This document shows, one piece after another, positions 53,656 to 63,624 of a DNA stretch of 64,000 nucleotides. The stretch is from Bacteroidaceae bacterium. Lineage in GTDB: Bacteria > Bacteroidota > Bacteroidia > Bacteroidales > Bacteroidaceae. Numbering within the stretch: position 1 is the first letter of the stretch; each line of letters starts with the position of its first letter. The stretch is taken from NCBI GenBank assembly GCA_017546505.1, contig JAFYWV010000122.1, forward strand, positions 1 through 64,000, read 5' to 3'. Made by a program: the position numbers and the translations under genes. Under the pieces are notes generated by a model. That model had not been told where the DNA came from. It saw only the letters and a list, made by a program, of their open reading frames with translations, and ran no database searches.

Positions 53656-53688
53656 AGCAGAAGTCGTGGACTTCTGCTTCATTTGATT
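53646..53688. terminator. Terminator after DUF4435
   Basis: A perfect 20-bp stem (53646-53665 and 53669-53688) with loop GTG that includes the stop codon of the DUF4435 gene. It lies between convergent genes. Confidence 0.82.
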
Positions 53689-53749
53689 TAGAAAAAAATC
53701 CTTTTCAGGGAACCTTTTTGTAATATATTTCTTGACGTATATACACCGC

Positions 53750-55204
53750 TTATCTTCTTTTCCAGAACACCGGAGTCAAAAGCAACAGCACTGCAAAGAA
53801 TTCAAGACGGCCGACAAGCATCTGGAATGCACTGAACCACTTTACCACAGCCGGCAGTGGCGCAAAAGAATCCATTGGGCCATAATTGCCAAGCGCCGGA
53901 CCCACATTACCCACAGACGCCACCGAAAGGCTGAAGGCATCAAGGAAATCCACACCAAAAGCCATATTCACAAACAACCCGGCCACAAGCATAAATATAT
54001 ATATTACCGTGTAGGCAAGGATTGCCGACTGAACAGATGATGGAATTATGCGGCCGGTCATTCGCACCGGAATAACTGCATTTGGGTGAACAATGCGCTT
54101 GAACTCATTCCACATCACCTTATACAGGATTGATATACGGGCACACTTCATAGCACCGGATGTTGAGCCCGAACAAGCGCCGATGAACATCAGCGCACAG
54201 AGCAACAGCCACAAAAGCGGCATCCAAACGGCATAATTGACCGTTGCAAAACCGGTAGTTGTCTGCAACGACACCACCTGGAACAGCGAAGCACGCAACG
54301 AGCCCTCGACACCTAAATCGGAAGTAAAAACAAGCGCCACTCCAATAATCACGGAAAACGCAGCAGCCACCATCAGATAGGTCTTGAACTCGGTATCGCG
54401 CAACAGCGCCATTGGACGCACCTTGAAAATAGCAAGGTAGAGCAACGATAAATTCACACCCGAGACGAACATAAAGAATGTGAGTACATACTCTATTGCC
54501 GGCGAGTCAAAAGCAGCAATGCTTGCCTGCTTGGTAGAGAATCCACCGGTTGCAATAGTGGACATTGAGTGACACACTGCATCGAACCATCCCATCCCGG
54601 CAATACGTAGCGACACGGTACAGGCTATGGTAAGAGCTATATATATTGTCAATATCCAACGTGCCGTAACAGAAATGCGTGGATGCAGTTTAGAGCGTAT
54701 GGGACCTACCGATTCGGCCGAGAAAAGATTGACATCATTCAAACCGAACATCGGGAACACCGCCACGGTAAAGAACACAATACCCAAGCCACCTACCCAG
54801 TGCGTCATCATACGCCAAAAGAGGATAGACTTTGGCAATGCCTCAATATCCTGCAGGATTGTAGCACCCGTTGTAGAAAAACCCGACATTGTCTCAAAGA
54901 AAGCATCGGTGAAGGTTGGAATGCTGCCCGTGAGCATATAGGGCAATGTGCCGAAGAGCGAAAAGACAACCCAACACAACGTCACGACAACATAACCGTC
55001 CTTGCGGGATATACTCCTTTCGCCACCCTTGAAGAATGTCACAAGCGAAAGCCCCGCAAGCACTATTATACCCAACGAATAGAGCAGCGGTTTAAGCGTT
55101 GCCTCGCCATAGTACAGCGAGACTGCAACACCTCCCAAAAGGAACGCCGCTTCAATGAAGAGCAACATTCCAAGAATACGGAATATTACTTTAGGGTGAA
55201 ACAT
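53750..55204 (-). CDS. trkH: Trk-type potassium uptake protein, membrane subunit
   Basis: 484 residues, with four membrane-pore-membrane repeats: the selectivity-filter regions can be seen as MSGFSTTGATI, STIATGGFSTKQ, TTTGFATVNY and SVGNVGPALG. It works with TrkA as the gated K+ channel of the cell membrane. It is 3 nt downstream of trkA on the minus strand and the last gene of the dxs-trkA-trkH series. Confidence 0.95.
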   Translation of the reverse strand: MFHPKVIFRILGMLLFIEAAFLLGGVAVSLYYGEATLKPLLYSLGIIVLAGLSLVTFFKGGERSISRKDGYVVVTLCWVVFSLFGTLPYMLTGSIPTFTDAFFETMSGFSTTGATILQDIEALPKSILFWRMMTHWVGGLGIVFFTVAVFPMFGLNDVNLFSAESVGPIRSKLHPRISVTARWILTIYIALTIACTVSLRIAGMGWFDAVCHSMSTIATGGFSTKQASIAAFDSPAIEYVLTFFMFVSGVNLSLLYLAIFKVRPMALLRDTEFKTYLMVAAAFSVIIGVALVFTSDLGVEGSLRASLFQVVSLQTTTGFATVNYAVWMPLLWLLLCALMFIGACSGSTSGAMKCARISILYKVMWNEFKRIVHPNAVIPVRMTGRIIPSSVQSAILAYTVIYIFMLVAGLFVNMAFGVDFLDAFSLSVASVGNVGPALGNYGPMDSFAPLPAVVKWFSAFQMLVGRLEFFAVLLLLTPVFWKRR

Positions 55205-55207
55205 ACT

Positions 55208-56545
55208 CTACCTGAAATATTTTTCCAACTTTTTGAGCACGCGCTCCAGACAGAAGAAAATGACGTGGTCGCCCGGCTCAATCATCGTATTACCGGTAAC
55301 GTGCACTCCCACACCATTGCGTATCAGTCCACCGATATTTGCACCATCGGGCAAGCCCAGGCTCTTCACTGGTTTACGTGTTATGAGGTCATTCTCGTGC
55401 ACCGGGAACTCTGCCACCACCGCTTGAATGAACGTCAGACACTTCACACTCGAGACATCCGTCTTTAGCATCATCTGGAAAATTGTGCTAGCAGCCAATT
55501 TCTTTTTATTGATGACCGAACCGATATCCATCTTCTCGGCCATTGAGATGTAGTCGATGTTCTCAATCTCCGAAACGGCACGGCACACACCGGCACGCTT
55601 TGCTGCAAGACAAGCCAGAATGTTCGTCTCGGAGTTATCGCTGAGAGCGATGAAGACATCTGTATTCGCAATGCCCTCGCTACGCAACAGTTCGGGGTCG
55701 CGGGCATCGCCGTTAATAACCATCACCTCGTCGTCCACAAGTTCAAGCAACTTATGACAACGGTTGAGGTCGCTCTCAATGATTTTGACATCAATATCAT
55801 CGGGTATCAGTTTTGTGGTGCGCACAGCAATGCGGCTACCACCCATTATGATAATGCTCTTGACCTCTGAGAATTGCTCCTTGCCACATATTTGGCGAAT
55901 ATAAGGGATATTCTCGTGAGTAGTCATAAAACAGACGATATCATTTGGTATGATGCAGTCGTTTCCACGCGGAATAATTGTTTCGTCACCTCGCTGTATA
56001 GCCACAATGTGATAAGGAATATCGTGTGGCAAATCCTTGAACGGTGTGTTTATTATCGACGCGTTCTCCCTGACCTTCACACCTACCATAACAAGTGCAC
56101 TGTTGCCGAACTCCAACAACTGACGCACCCAACTATACTTGATGCTGGTGGCAATCTCCTCGGCAGCAAGTTGCTCGGGGTAGATGAGCGAATCGACACC
56201 CAATGAGGAGAAATACTCCTTGTGTTTGGGAAGCAGATACTCGTAGTTATCTATTCGTGCAATGGTTTTTGCAGCGCCAAGATAGTGAGCAAGAATACAA
56301 GCTGTTATATTACGGCTCTCGTCGGGGGTAACTGCCACAAAGAGGTCGGCACCGGAAACTCCGGCATTGTTCAAAGCCGATATTTTTGTAGGGTCGCCGA
56401 CAATCGTCTGGAGGTCGAACGATGTCTCCATTTTGCCCAACTTCTCCTCGCTCTCATCAAGCAGAACCACATTTTCATTCTCGGCAGAAAGCATCTTGGC
56501 CAGGTGTGTACCCACAGCGCCTGCACCGGCAATGACAATTCTCAT
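55208..56545 (-). CDS. trkA: Trk system potassium transport regulatory protein
   Basis: 445 residues made of two RCK_N and two RCK_C units. Rossmann motifs: IAGAGAVGTHLAKML at the start and IIMGGSRIAVRTTKL near residue 230. Each is followed by an acidic NAD-binding strand end (DESEEKL, ESDLNRC). It gates TrkH by nucleotide binding. It sits 49 nt after dxs and 3 nt before trkH. Confidence 0.95.
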   Translation of the reverse strand: MRIVIAGAGAVGTHLAKMLSAENENVVLLDESEEKLGKMETSFDLQTIVGDPTKISALNNAGVSGADLFVAVTPDESRNITACILAHYLGAAKTIARIDNYEYLLPKHKEYFSSLGVDSLIYPEQLAAEEIATSIKYSWVRQLLEFGNSALVMVGVKVRENASIINTPFKDLPHDIPYHIVAIQRGDETIIPRGNDCIIPNDIVCFMTTHENIPYIRQICGKEQFSEVKSIIIMGGSRIAVRTTKLIPDDIDVKIIESDLNRCHKLLELVDDEVMVINGDARDPELLRSEGIANTDVFIALSDNSETNILACLAAKRAGVCRAVSEIENIDYISMAEKMDIGSVINKKKLAASTIFQMMLKTDVSSVKCLTFIQAVVAEFPVHENDLITRKPVKSLGLPDGANIGGLIRNGVGVHVTGNTMIEPGDHVIFFCLERVLKKLEKYFR

Positions 56546-56594
56546 AAAATCAACCTTTATACAAAAACAGGCAAAGCCTGTGTCTTATAAACAA

Positions 56595-58490
56595 TTACAG
56601 CTCCTTGAATTCCATAAATGCCCTCAAAACACTATCGGCATCCATTCCGCATATCTTGTATAGTTGCTCGGGCGTTCCGTGTTCAATGAAGGAGTCGGGA
56701 ATACCCAAGACCTTAATCCTCGGAGCGTAACCGTTCTGCGCCATATATTCGGTGACAGCACTACCCAAGCCACCCTTGACAGTTCCATCCTCCAGTGTTA
56801 CAATGTATTTGAAATTCTCACCCACCTCACGGAGAATGTCCTCGTCGACAGGTTTAAGGAAACGCATATCATAGTGGGCTACGCTCACGCCATTATCGGC
56901 AGCAGCCTGCAGTGCCTGCTGTACCAACTTGCCAATTGGGCCGATGGTAAGGAACGCCACGTCGCTACCGGCAGTCAATTTGCGGCCTGTACCCACTTTT
57001 ACAGTCTCTAACGGGCAACGCCAATCGACAAGGTTGCCTTTGCCACGCGGATAACGTATGACAAATGTTCCCATACCCGGCTGCACAGCCGTGTACATCA
57101 AACGACGCAACTCACATTCGTCGTATGGCGAAGAGATTGTTATGTTTGGCACCGGACGCAGATAGGCCAGGTCGAATGCACCGTGGTGTGTCGGGCCATC
57201 CTCGCCGACAATGCCCGCCCTGTCAAGACAAAGCACCATATCAAGACGTTGCAACGCAGCATCGTGAATAAGGTTGTCATAACCGCGTTGCATAAACGAA
57301 GAGTATATGTTACAGAACGGCAACATTCCCCCCTTTGCCAAACCGGCAGAGAAGGTTACGGCGTGCCCCTCGGCTATACCGACGTCGAAGAAGCGTTCAG
57401 GGAAGACATTCATCAACTTGTTCATAGAACAACCTGTCGGCATTGCCGGGGTTATTCCCACTACTCTGTCATCGCTTTTAGCAAGCTCGACAAGCGTCTC
57501 GCCAAAGACATCCTGGAAACGGGGAGTACCACCCTCGGCCACTATGCGTTCACCTGTCTCAACATCGAAAATACCAGGCTGATGCCACACGGTAGCATTC
57601 TTCTCGGCAGGTTCCCAGCCCTTGCCCTTGACAGTGTGGATATGGAGCATTCGAGGACCTTTCATATCCTTTATGCTCCTGAGCATACGCACGAGTTCAA
57701 GTACATTGTGGCCATTTATGGGACCGAAATAACGGGCACTCATTCCCTCGAAGAAGTTATTCTGTTTGAAGAGCATAGCCTTCAAACCGTTGTTGAAACG
57801 TATGAGGGCATTGGCACGCTGTTCGTTGAGAATACCAACTTTTTTCAAAGCCTTGGCAATGCTGTAACGTATCTTGTTGTATGCCCTTGACGAGTGCATT
57901 GAGATGAGCAACTGGCTCATTCCGCCCACACTCTTGTCGATGGACATATTATTGTCGTTGAGTATTATCAACAGATTGCTTTTTGTGTTCGCAAGATTGT
58001 TGAGCCCCTCGTATGCCAAGCCACCGCTCATAGAGCCATCGCCAATTATCGCCACCACGTGTTCATCACTACCCTTCATTGTCGCCGACACGGCAAGACC
58101 CAATGCGGCCGAAATTGAATTTGAGGCGTGTCCTGCTACAAAAGCATCGTACTCACTCTCCTCGGGCGAGGGAAACGGCTTTATTCCGTTCAGCTTGCGG
58201 TTAGTGTGGAAACGGTCGCGACGCCCGGTAAGTATCTTATGGCCGTATGCCTGATGCCCCACGTCCCAGACAAGCTTGTCATCCGGTGTAGAGAATACAT
58301 AATGCAAAGCCACGGTCAGTTCAACCGAACCAAGACTGGAGGCAAAATGACCGGGATTGTTCGCAAGCGAATCAATGATGAAGCCTCGCAATTCACAACA
58401 CACCTGTTCGAGTTGGTCCTCGGGCAACTTACGCAAGTCGGCCGGAGTGTTGATGGTTGCAAGCAACGGATATTTTATCTCTTTTTCCAT
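56595..58490 (-). CDS. dxs: 1-deoxy-D-xylulose-5-phosphate synthase
   Basis: First enzyme of the MEP pathway, thiamine-diphosphate dependent, 631 residues. Motifs: [19 protein letters not shown], the ThDP/Mg site [16 protein letters not shown], and the pyrimidine domain [15 protein letters not shown]. Full length. It starts the leftward dxs-trkA-trkH group and is divergent from the GSCFA gene, with 176 nt between the starts. ispG of the same pathway lies at 44-45.7 kb. Confidence 0.97.
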   Translation of the reverse strand: MEKEIKYPLLATINTPADLRKLPEDQLEQVCCELRGFIIDSLANNPGHFASSLGSVELTVALHYVFSTPDDKLVWDVGHQAYGHKILTGRRDRFHTNRKLNGIKPFPSPEESEYDAFVAGHASNSISAALGLAVSATMKGSDEHVVAIIGDGSMSGGLAYEGLNNLANTKSNLLIILNDNNMSIDKSVGGMSQLLISMHSSRAYNKIRYSIAKALKKVGILNEQRANALIRFNNGLKAMLFKQNNFFEGMSARYFGPINGHNVLELVRMLRSIKDMKGPRMLHIHTVKGKGWEPAEKNATVWHQPGIFDVETGERIVAEGGTPRFQDVFGETLVELAKSDDRVVGITPAMPTGCSMNKLMNVFPERFFDVGIAEGHAVTFSAGLAKGGMLPFCNIYSSFMQRGYDNLIHDAALQRLDMVLCLDRAGIVGEDGPTHHGAFDLAYLRPVPNITISSPYDECELRRLMYTAVQPGMGTFVIRYPRGKGNLVDWRCPLETVKVGTGRKLTAGSDVAFLTIGPIGKLVQQALQAAADNGVSVAHYDMRFLKPVDEDILREVGENFKYIVTLEDGTVKGGLGSAVTEYMAQNGYAPRIKVLGIPDSFIEHGTPEQLYKICGMDADSVLRAFMEFKEL

Positions 58491-58638
58491 TTGAAATCCA
58501 ATATTCTATTACAACAGCAAAACAGCCACAACTGCAATTGTACCATAAGCACACAATTGTGACCAAAATGACTGCTGTAAATATAGTCATAAAAAACAAA
58601 TTTGTTGCAAAGATATTACAAATCTTGATGAAGTTGAT

Positions 58639-58646
58639 TATTTTTG
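58639..58646 (+). promoter_or_regulatory. -7 element for the GSCFA-murF/alr operon
   Basis: TATTTTTG, 20 nt before the GSCFA start; the -33 element is weak. Confidence 0.45.
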
Positions 58647-58666
58647 CATACAAATTACTTGATACG

Positions 58667-59662
58667 ATGCTTTTCACCACACCCGTCGGATTGCCCTGTG
58701 GCACATTGGAAATTTCACACAAAAGCAGGCTGATGCTTATCGGCTCCTGTTTTGCCGGCAACATCGGCACTGTCTTGCTCGACAACAAGTTCAATGTCGA
58801 TGTAAATCCTTTCGGCGTGCAATACAACCCATTGTCGATAGAGACAGTACTTTCAAGGATTATCGACGGGACACCGTTCGAAAACGACTCACCCGAAATC
58901 TTCGAGCACAACGGCAAGTGGCACAGCATCCTGCATCACAGCGACTTCTCAAGCAACAGCAAGGCGCAGCTGATTGACGGTATCAACAAAAGACTCCTGA
59001 AAGCCCACGGCGCCATTGGTGAGTGCGACACAATCATCATCACACTGGGCACCGCATACGCATATACGCGCAAAAGCGACAATGCCATCGTTGGCAACTG
59101 CCACAAACTGCCGGGCAACTGTTTCACGCGCACGCTGCTTGGGCTAGAGAGTATAACAGAGAGACTCTTGAATGTAATGCAACGCATTATAGCCATCAAC
59201 CCCAAAGTAAAGTTCCTGTTCACCGTAAGCCCCATACGCCATTTGCGCGACGGCGCCCACGACAACCAGAAAAGCAAGGCTACACTGTTGCTTGCCATTG
59301 ACAGGATAGCACAGACACTCCCAAACAACACCGCCTATTTTCCTTCATACGAGATTATGATGGACGAACTTAGGGATTACAGATTTTATGCAGATGATAT
59401 GTTGCACCCGTCGGCAAAGGCCATCGAATACATTTGGGAGTGTTTTGACAAGTGCTACTTCAGCAAAGAGACAAGGCTGCTGAACACAAAGACCGCAGAG
59501 ATTACACGTGGACTGGCACACAGGCCTTTTGACCCGGAGTCTGCCTCATACACACAATTCATTGCACAGATACTGCAAAAGATTGAGGCTGTCGAGAAAG
59601 AGCATCCATATATAGATTTCGAAAAAGAGAAAATACAATGCAATACACTGTTGAACAGATAA
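58667..59662 (+). CDS. GSCFA domain protein (SGNH-hydrolase-like)
   Basis: 331 residues. It shows the name-giving motif IGSCFAGNIG near residue 25, where the serine/cysteine would be in a GDSL/SGNH-type active site. Other family motifs are FGVQYNPLSI, FTVSPIRHLRD and DDMLHPSAKAIEYIW near the C-terminus, holding the Asp-x2-His pair. It is likely an acyl-esterase or related hydrolase with unknown substrate. The start is the ATG at 58667; the longer frame would overlap dxs. It overlaps the next gene by 25 nt, so a cell-wall-linked role is plausible. Confidence 0.86.
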   Translation: MLFTTPVGLPCGTLEISHKSRLMLIGSCFAGNIGTVLLDNKFNVDVNPFGVQYNPLSIETVLSRIIDGTPFENDSPEIFEHNGKWHSILHHSDFSSNSKAQLIDGINKRLLKAHGAIGECDTIIITLGTAYAYTRKSDNAIVGNCHKLPGNCFTRTLLGLESITERLLNVMQRIIAINPKVKFLFTVSPIRHLRDGAHDNQKSKATLLLAIDRIAQTLPNNTAYFPSYEIMMDELRDYRFYADDMLHPSAKAIEYIWECFDKCYFSKETRLLNTKTAEITRGLAHRPFDPESASYTQFIAQILQKIEAVEKEHPYIDFEKEKIQCNTLLNR

Positions 59663-62118
59663 AGAATATATTGAAGGCCGAAGGTAAACTTGCAACCCCG
59701 GACCGCAAGGTGACACGTTTGCTGACAGACAGCCGTTCGCTCTCGTTCCCCGAAGAGACAATGTTCTTTGCACTCAAAACGAAACACGGCAATGGACACA
59801 ACTACATCAAAGGACTGTACAACAAAGGCGTAAGAAACTTTGTTGTGAGCGACACAGCCGGCCTTGCAGATATCGATGACGCAAATTTCATCATCACAGA
59901 CAACACTCTAGCAGCATTGCAGACACTGGCCAGGCACCACCGTTCCTTGTTCGACATACCCATAGTGGGCATTACAGGCAGTGATGGAAAGACCATTGTA
60001 AAGGAGTGGCTCTACCAGCTCACAGCCGGGAGTTACAATGTAACCCGCTCACCACGCAGCTACAACTCACAGATAGGCGTACCTCTCTCGGTGTGGATGC
60101 TTGGAGAGGAAAGCACGTTAGGCATCTTTGAGGCCGGCATATCACAAAGCCAGGAGATGGGCAAGCTGCAGCAGATAATAAAGCCGACAATAGGCATAAT
60201 AACAAATATAAGCGGAGCACACCAAGAGAACTTCAACACATTGCAGCAAAAGTGCGCAGAGAAGCTATTATTGCTTAGCGAATGCGACATAATCATATAC
60301 AATGCCGACGACCCTGCCCTGTCCGACTGCATTGCTCACTCCATACTGCCGTCACGCGAGATAGCCTGGTCAAGAACAGATGCAGAACGCCCACTCTACA
60401 TTGCATCGGTAACTACAGAGGAGGAGAGCACAATCATAAATTACCGTTACCTGACTATCGAGGGCAGCTATCGCATACCTTTTATTGACAACGCCTCCAT
60501 TGAGAACTCCATCAACTGCCTTGCAGCAGCACTCTACCTGATGATACCGCCAAAGACCATTGCCGAGCGTATGGCACAGCTTGAACCCATAGCAATGCGT
60601 CTTGAGGTAAAGGAGGGCAAGAATAGCTGTATGATAATAAACGACAGCTACAACTCGGACACAGCCTCACTGGATATCGCTCTCGACTTTATGGAGCGAC
60701 GTTGCAAGACAAGACCGGAGCTGAAACGCACACTCATCCTTGCCGATATAAAGCAGACAGGCGAGAGAGCCTCCACGCTATACAGCAATGTCATCAAGTG
60801 CCTCAAAGAGCATAGAATAGAGAAATTCATCGGCATAGGCAGTGACATATCGTCACAGGCGCATATTTTCTGCAACACAGGAATGGAGTGTCACTTTTTT
60901 ACGGACACAAAGGAGTTGCTTACTTCACAGGTTCTAAGAGATATACAACGTGAATGCATCCTGATAAAAGGCTCACGCTCATTCCATTTTGAGGATGTGA
61001 CCGAAGTGCTTGAGAAGAAGGTGCACCAGACAATCCTGGAGGTGAACCTCAATGCTCTGCGCGACAATCTCAACTACTACCGCAACAGCCTTGATGCCGA
61101 GACAAAAACCATCTGTATGGTAAAGGCCGGAGCATACGGAGCCGGAGCATTGGAGGTAGGACGCACATTACAGGAGTGCAACATCGACTACCTTGCAGTG
61201 GCTGTTGCCGACGAAGGGGCAGAACTGCGCAAAGAGGGCATCACAACCGGAATAATCGTAATGAACCCGGAGCCGAGTTCTTTTGGTACACTGTTCGAGA
61301 ACAAACTCGAGCCGGAGGTTTATAGCTTTGGAATGTTGAGGTCGCTCATTGAAGCCGGACGCCGCGAAGGAATAACTGATTACCCTGTGCACATAAAAGT
61401 TGATACGGGAATGCACCGCCTTGGTTTTATGCCGGAAGAAATTCCGGCTGTTGTAGAGTTGCTGAAACAGCAAACGACACTGACACCACGCTCGATATTC
61501 TCGCATTTTGCAGGTAGCGACAGCCCGCTGTTCGACGACTTTTCAAAACAACAGTTGCAACGTTTCAGTACTGCAGCCGAGACACTGCAACAGGCGTTCA
61601 GGCACAAGATTTTACGGCATATATGCAACAGCGCCGGCACAGAACGCTTTACTGATGCAAGAATGGACATTGTCCGCTTGGGAATAGGTCTTTATGGTAT
61701 ATCTCCCACTGAAGAGAACAAGAACCTTCGCCCTATCTCAACACTAAAGACCATCATCTTGCAGATGCGCGACGTACCGGCCGACGAAACTGTAGGCTAC
61801 AGCCGCAAGGGGGTGTTGAAACGTGCATCACGCATTGCCGCACTGCCAATAGGATATGCCGACGGGCTCAACCGTCACTTGGGCAATGGCAAAGGCTACT
61901 GCATCATCAACGGCAAGCGAGCGCCATACATAGGAAATATCTGTATGGATGTCTGTATGGTTGACGTCACGGACATCGACTGCAAAGAGGGGGATATTGT
62001 AGAGATTTTTGGTCCGCAGTTACCGGTAACGACAATTGCCGATTGGCTTGAGACAATACCTTACGAAGTGCTGACATCGGTATCGGAAAGGATAAAGAGA
62101 GTCTATTATAGTGATTAA
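59638..62118 (+). CDS. Fused MurF (UDP-MurNAc-tripeptide:D-Ala-D-Ala ligase) and alanine racemase
   Basis: 826 residues with two enzymes. Residues 1 to about 455 are a Mur ligase: P-loop GITGSDGKTIVKEW near residue 115, SYNSQIGVPLS and the C-terminal INDSYNSD. Residues about 460-826 are a fold-III PLP alanine racemase: catalytic lysine K496 in MVKAGAYGAG and catalytic tyrosine Y721 in ETVGYSRKG, with GLYGISP and the C-terminal beta-domain. It links making D-alanine to its use in peptidoglycan. Fusion is typical of Bacteroidota. The GSCFA stop lies 25 nt inside the gene. Confidence 0.95.
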   Translation: MQYTVEQIKNILKAEGKLATPDRKVTRLLTDSRSLSFPEETMFFALKTKHGNGHNYIKGLYNKGVRNFVVSDTAGLADIDDANFIITDNTLAALQTLARHHRSLFDIPIVGITGSDGKTIVKEWLYQLTAGSYNVTRSPRSYNSQIGVPLSVWMLGEESTLGIFEAGISQSQEMGKLQQIIKPTIGIITNISGAHQENFNTLQQKCAEKLLLLSECDIIIYNADDPALSDCIAHSILPSREIAWSRTDAERPLYIASVTTEEESTIINYRYLTIEGSYRIPFIDNASIENSINCLAAALYLMIPPKTIAERMAQLEPIAMRLEVKEGKNSCMIINDSYNSDTASLDIALDFMERRCKTRPELKRTLILADIKQTGERASTLYSNVIKCLKEHRIEKFIGIGSDISSQAHIFCNTGMECHFFTDTKELLTSQVLRDIQRECILIKGSRSFHFEDVTEVLEKKVHQTILEVNLNALRDNLNYYRNSLDAETKTICMVKAGAYGAGALEVGRTLQECNIDYLAVAVADEGAELRKEGITTGIIVMNPEPSSFGTLFENKLEPEVYSFGMLRSLIEAGRREGITDYPVHIKVDTGMHRLGFMPEEIPAVVELLKQQTTLTPRSIFSHFAGSDSPLFDDFSKQQLQRFSTAAETLQQAFRHKILRHICNSAGTERFTDARMDIVRLGIGLYGISPTEENKNLRPISTLKTIILQMRDVPADETVGYSRKGVLKRASRIAALPIGYADGLNRHLGNGKGYCIINGKRAPYIGNICMDVCMVDVTDIDCKEGDIVEIFGPQLPVTTIADWLETIPYEVLTSVSERIKRVYYSD

Positions 62119-62157
62119 TACGACAATAGGGTGACCGTGGTCACCCTATTGTCGTAT
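62118..62157. terminator. Bidirectional terminator after murF-alr
   Basis: A perfect 19-bp stem (62118-62136 and 62139-62157) with a two-base centre GT, GC-rich inside (GGGTGACC). Convergent genes lie on each side. Confidence 0.82.
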
Positions 62158-62185
62158 GGGATTCGTATCTCACCCGTTTACTCAA

Positions 62186-63496
62186 TCATAGGAAGTTCTT
62201 GATGAATATATAGAATATCAGCAACGGTGTTATAAAGCGCAGCATAAAAAGCAAGGTTGCCACCACTCTGTTGTTGCACTGCCCGTTATTGGTAATCTCC
62301 TCACGCATAAACCCTTTTTTCATAAACCACATCACAAAGATACAGGTAAACATCGCCCCAAGCGGCATAAGCACATTGGCTGTGATATTATCAAAAATCG
62401 TAAAGAAATCAACCCCAAAAAGCCCGAAGAATGTGACAGCACTCAACGCTATTGACACGACAGTTGTGACAAGCGCTCCACTCTTGCGTGATAGCTTGAA
62501 CTCCTCGGCGGCGTAAGCAGTGAGAACCTCGTGGAACGATATGGTAGAGGTGAGTGATGCAAGGATAACAAGAAGAAAGAATATTGCCGACCACAGCGAC
62601 GGCAATGGCATCCCCTTGAAAATCTCGGGCAGTGTAACAAAGACAAGCGAAGGACCCTCAGTCGGTTCAAGACCGGCGCTGAAGACTGCCGGAAAAATGA
62701 CAAGCCCGGCAAGTACAGAGACCACAAGAGTGAGCAGCGACACATTCAATGATGTAGACACCATATTATTGTCCTTCTTGAAGTATGATGCGTAGGTGAC
62801 CATACAACCCATTCCCACAGAGAGCGAAAAGAATGCCTGACCAATGGCCATCATTATGGTATCGGCTTTGAACGCCTCGGCAAAGTCGCACGAGAAGAAG
62901 AACTTGTATCCCTCGGTTGCACCGGGCATAAAAGCAACTCGCACGGCCATTACAATGAGTATGACAAAGAGTGCGGGCATCATAATCTTTGCAGCCTTTT
63001 CAATACCCTTTTCCACTCCCCTCGAAACAATGAAATGAGTCATCAATATGAACAGCACACCATATATCAAAGGCCTCCACGAACCTTGAAACAATGCGAA
63101 CTGCTCCTTGAAAGAGAGGTCGGAGTTGAATATTGAGCCCGTTATGGAGTTTACAAAATACTCCAGCGACCAGCCTGCAATCAGATAGTAATAGCCCGAT
63201 ATGAGCAACGCGCCAAGCACTCCGCTGTAGCCCAACCAGCTCCAACGTGTGGAGAGGGAACGGAATGCACCGACGGCATTTTTATTTGTCCTGCGCCCTA
63301 CTGCAAACTCGGCAATCATTGCGGGAATGCCCACAACAAGCACACTCAAAAGAAATACAAGCAAGAAGGCTGCCCCACCGTGCTTGCCGGCAATATATGG
63401 AAAACGCCACAATGCTCCCAGGCCGATGGCACTGCCGGCCGCCACCAATATCACGCTCAATTTGCCTCCAAACGAGGCTCTCGGTTCTTTACTCAT
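62186..63496 (-). CDS. Sodium-dependent transporter, NSS (SNF) family
   Basis: 436 residues with 11-12 hydrophobic helices. The sodium/substrate site of helix 1 reads AAGSAIGLGALWRFPYIAG. FFSLSVGMGCMVTYASYF corresponds to helix 6 with the unwound part. NSS proteins such as LeuT and MhsT carry amino acids with Na+. The start is the ATG at 63496 giving MSKEPRASFGGK, as in other bacterial members; the longer frame upstream is rejected. Substrate not determinable here. Confidence 0.93.
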   Translation of the reverse strand: MSKEPRASFGGKLSVILVAAGSAIGLGALWRFPYIAGKHGGAAFLLVFLLSVLVVGIPAMIAEFAVGRRTNKNAVGAFRSLSTRWSWLGYSGVLGALLISGYYYLIAGWSLEYFVNSITGSIFNSDLSFKEQFALFQGSWRPLIYGVLFILMTHFIVSRGVEKGIEKAAKIMMPALFVILIVMAVRVAFMPGATEGYKFFFSCDFAEAFKADTIMMAIGQAFFSLSVGMGCMVTYASYFKKDNNMVSTSLNVSLLTLVVSVLAGLVIFPAVFSAGLEPTEGPSLVFVTLPEIFKGMPLPSLWSAIFFLLVILASLTSTISFHEVLTAYAAEEFKLSRKSGALVTTVVSIALSAVTFFGLFGVDFFTIFDNITANVLMPLGAMFTCIFVMWFMKKGFMREEITNNGQCNNRVVATLLFMLRFITPLLIFYIFIKNFL

Positions 63497-63531
63497 AGCA
63501 ACAGTTTTCAAGATAGACCGCGAAAATAACA

Positions 63532-63579
63532 AAAAAGCAGAAACGAACAACAACTTTATGCCATTCGTTTCTGCTTTTT
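63532..63579 (-). terminator. Terminator of ddh
   Basis: A 16-bp stem (63532-63547 and 63564-63579), 16-nt loop, and on the minus strand a following T-run. It is 45 nt past the ddh stop and lies in the 128-bp gap before the NSS gene. Confidence 0.72.
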
Positions 63580-63624
63580 AACTATCAATAAGCATTCTCT
63601 TAAATACTTTCTTCTCTGAGAGCT

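Noticed and set aside
54683..55468. A 261-residue plus-strand open frame over trkH and trkA
   Set aside because: It spans the junction of two clear minus-strand genes and has low-quality composition (runs of Arg, His and Thr).
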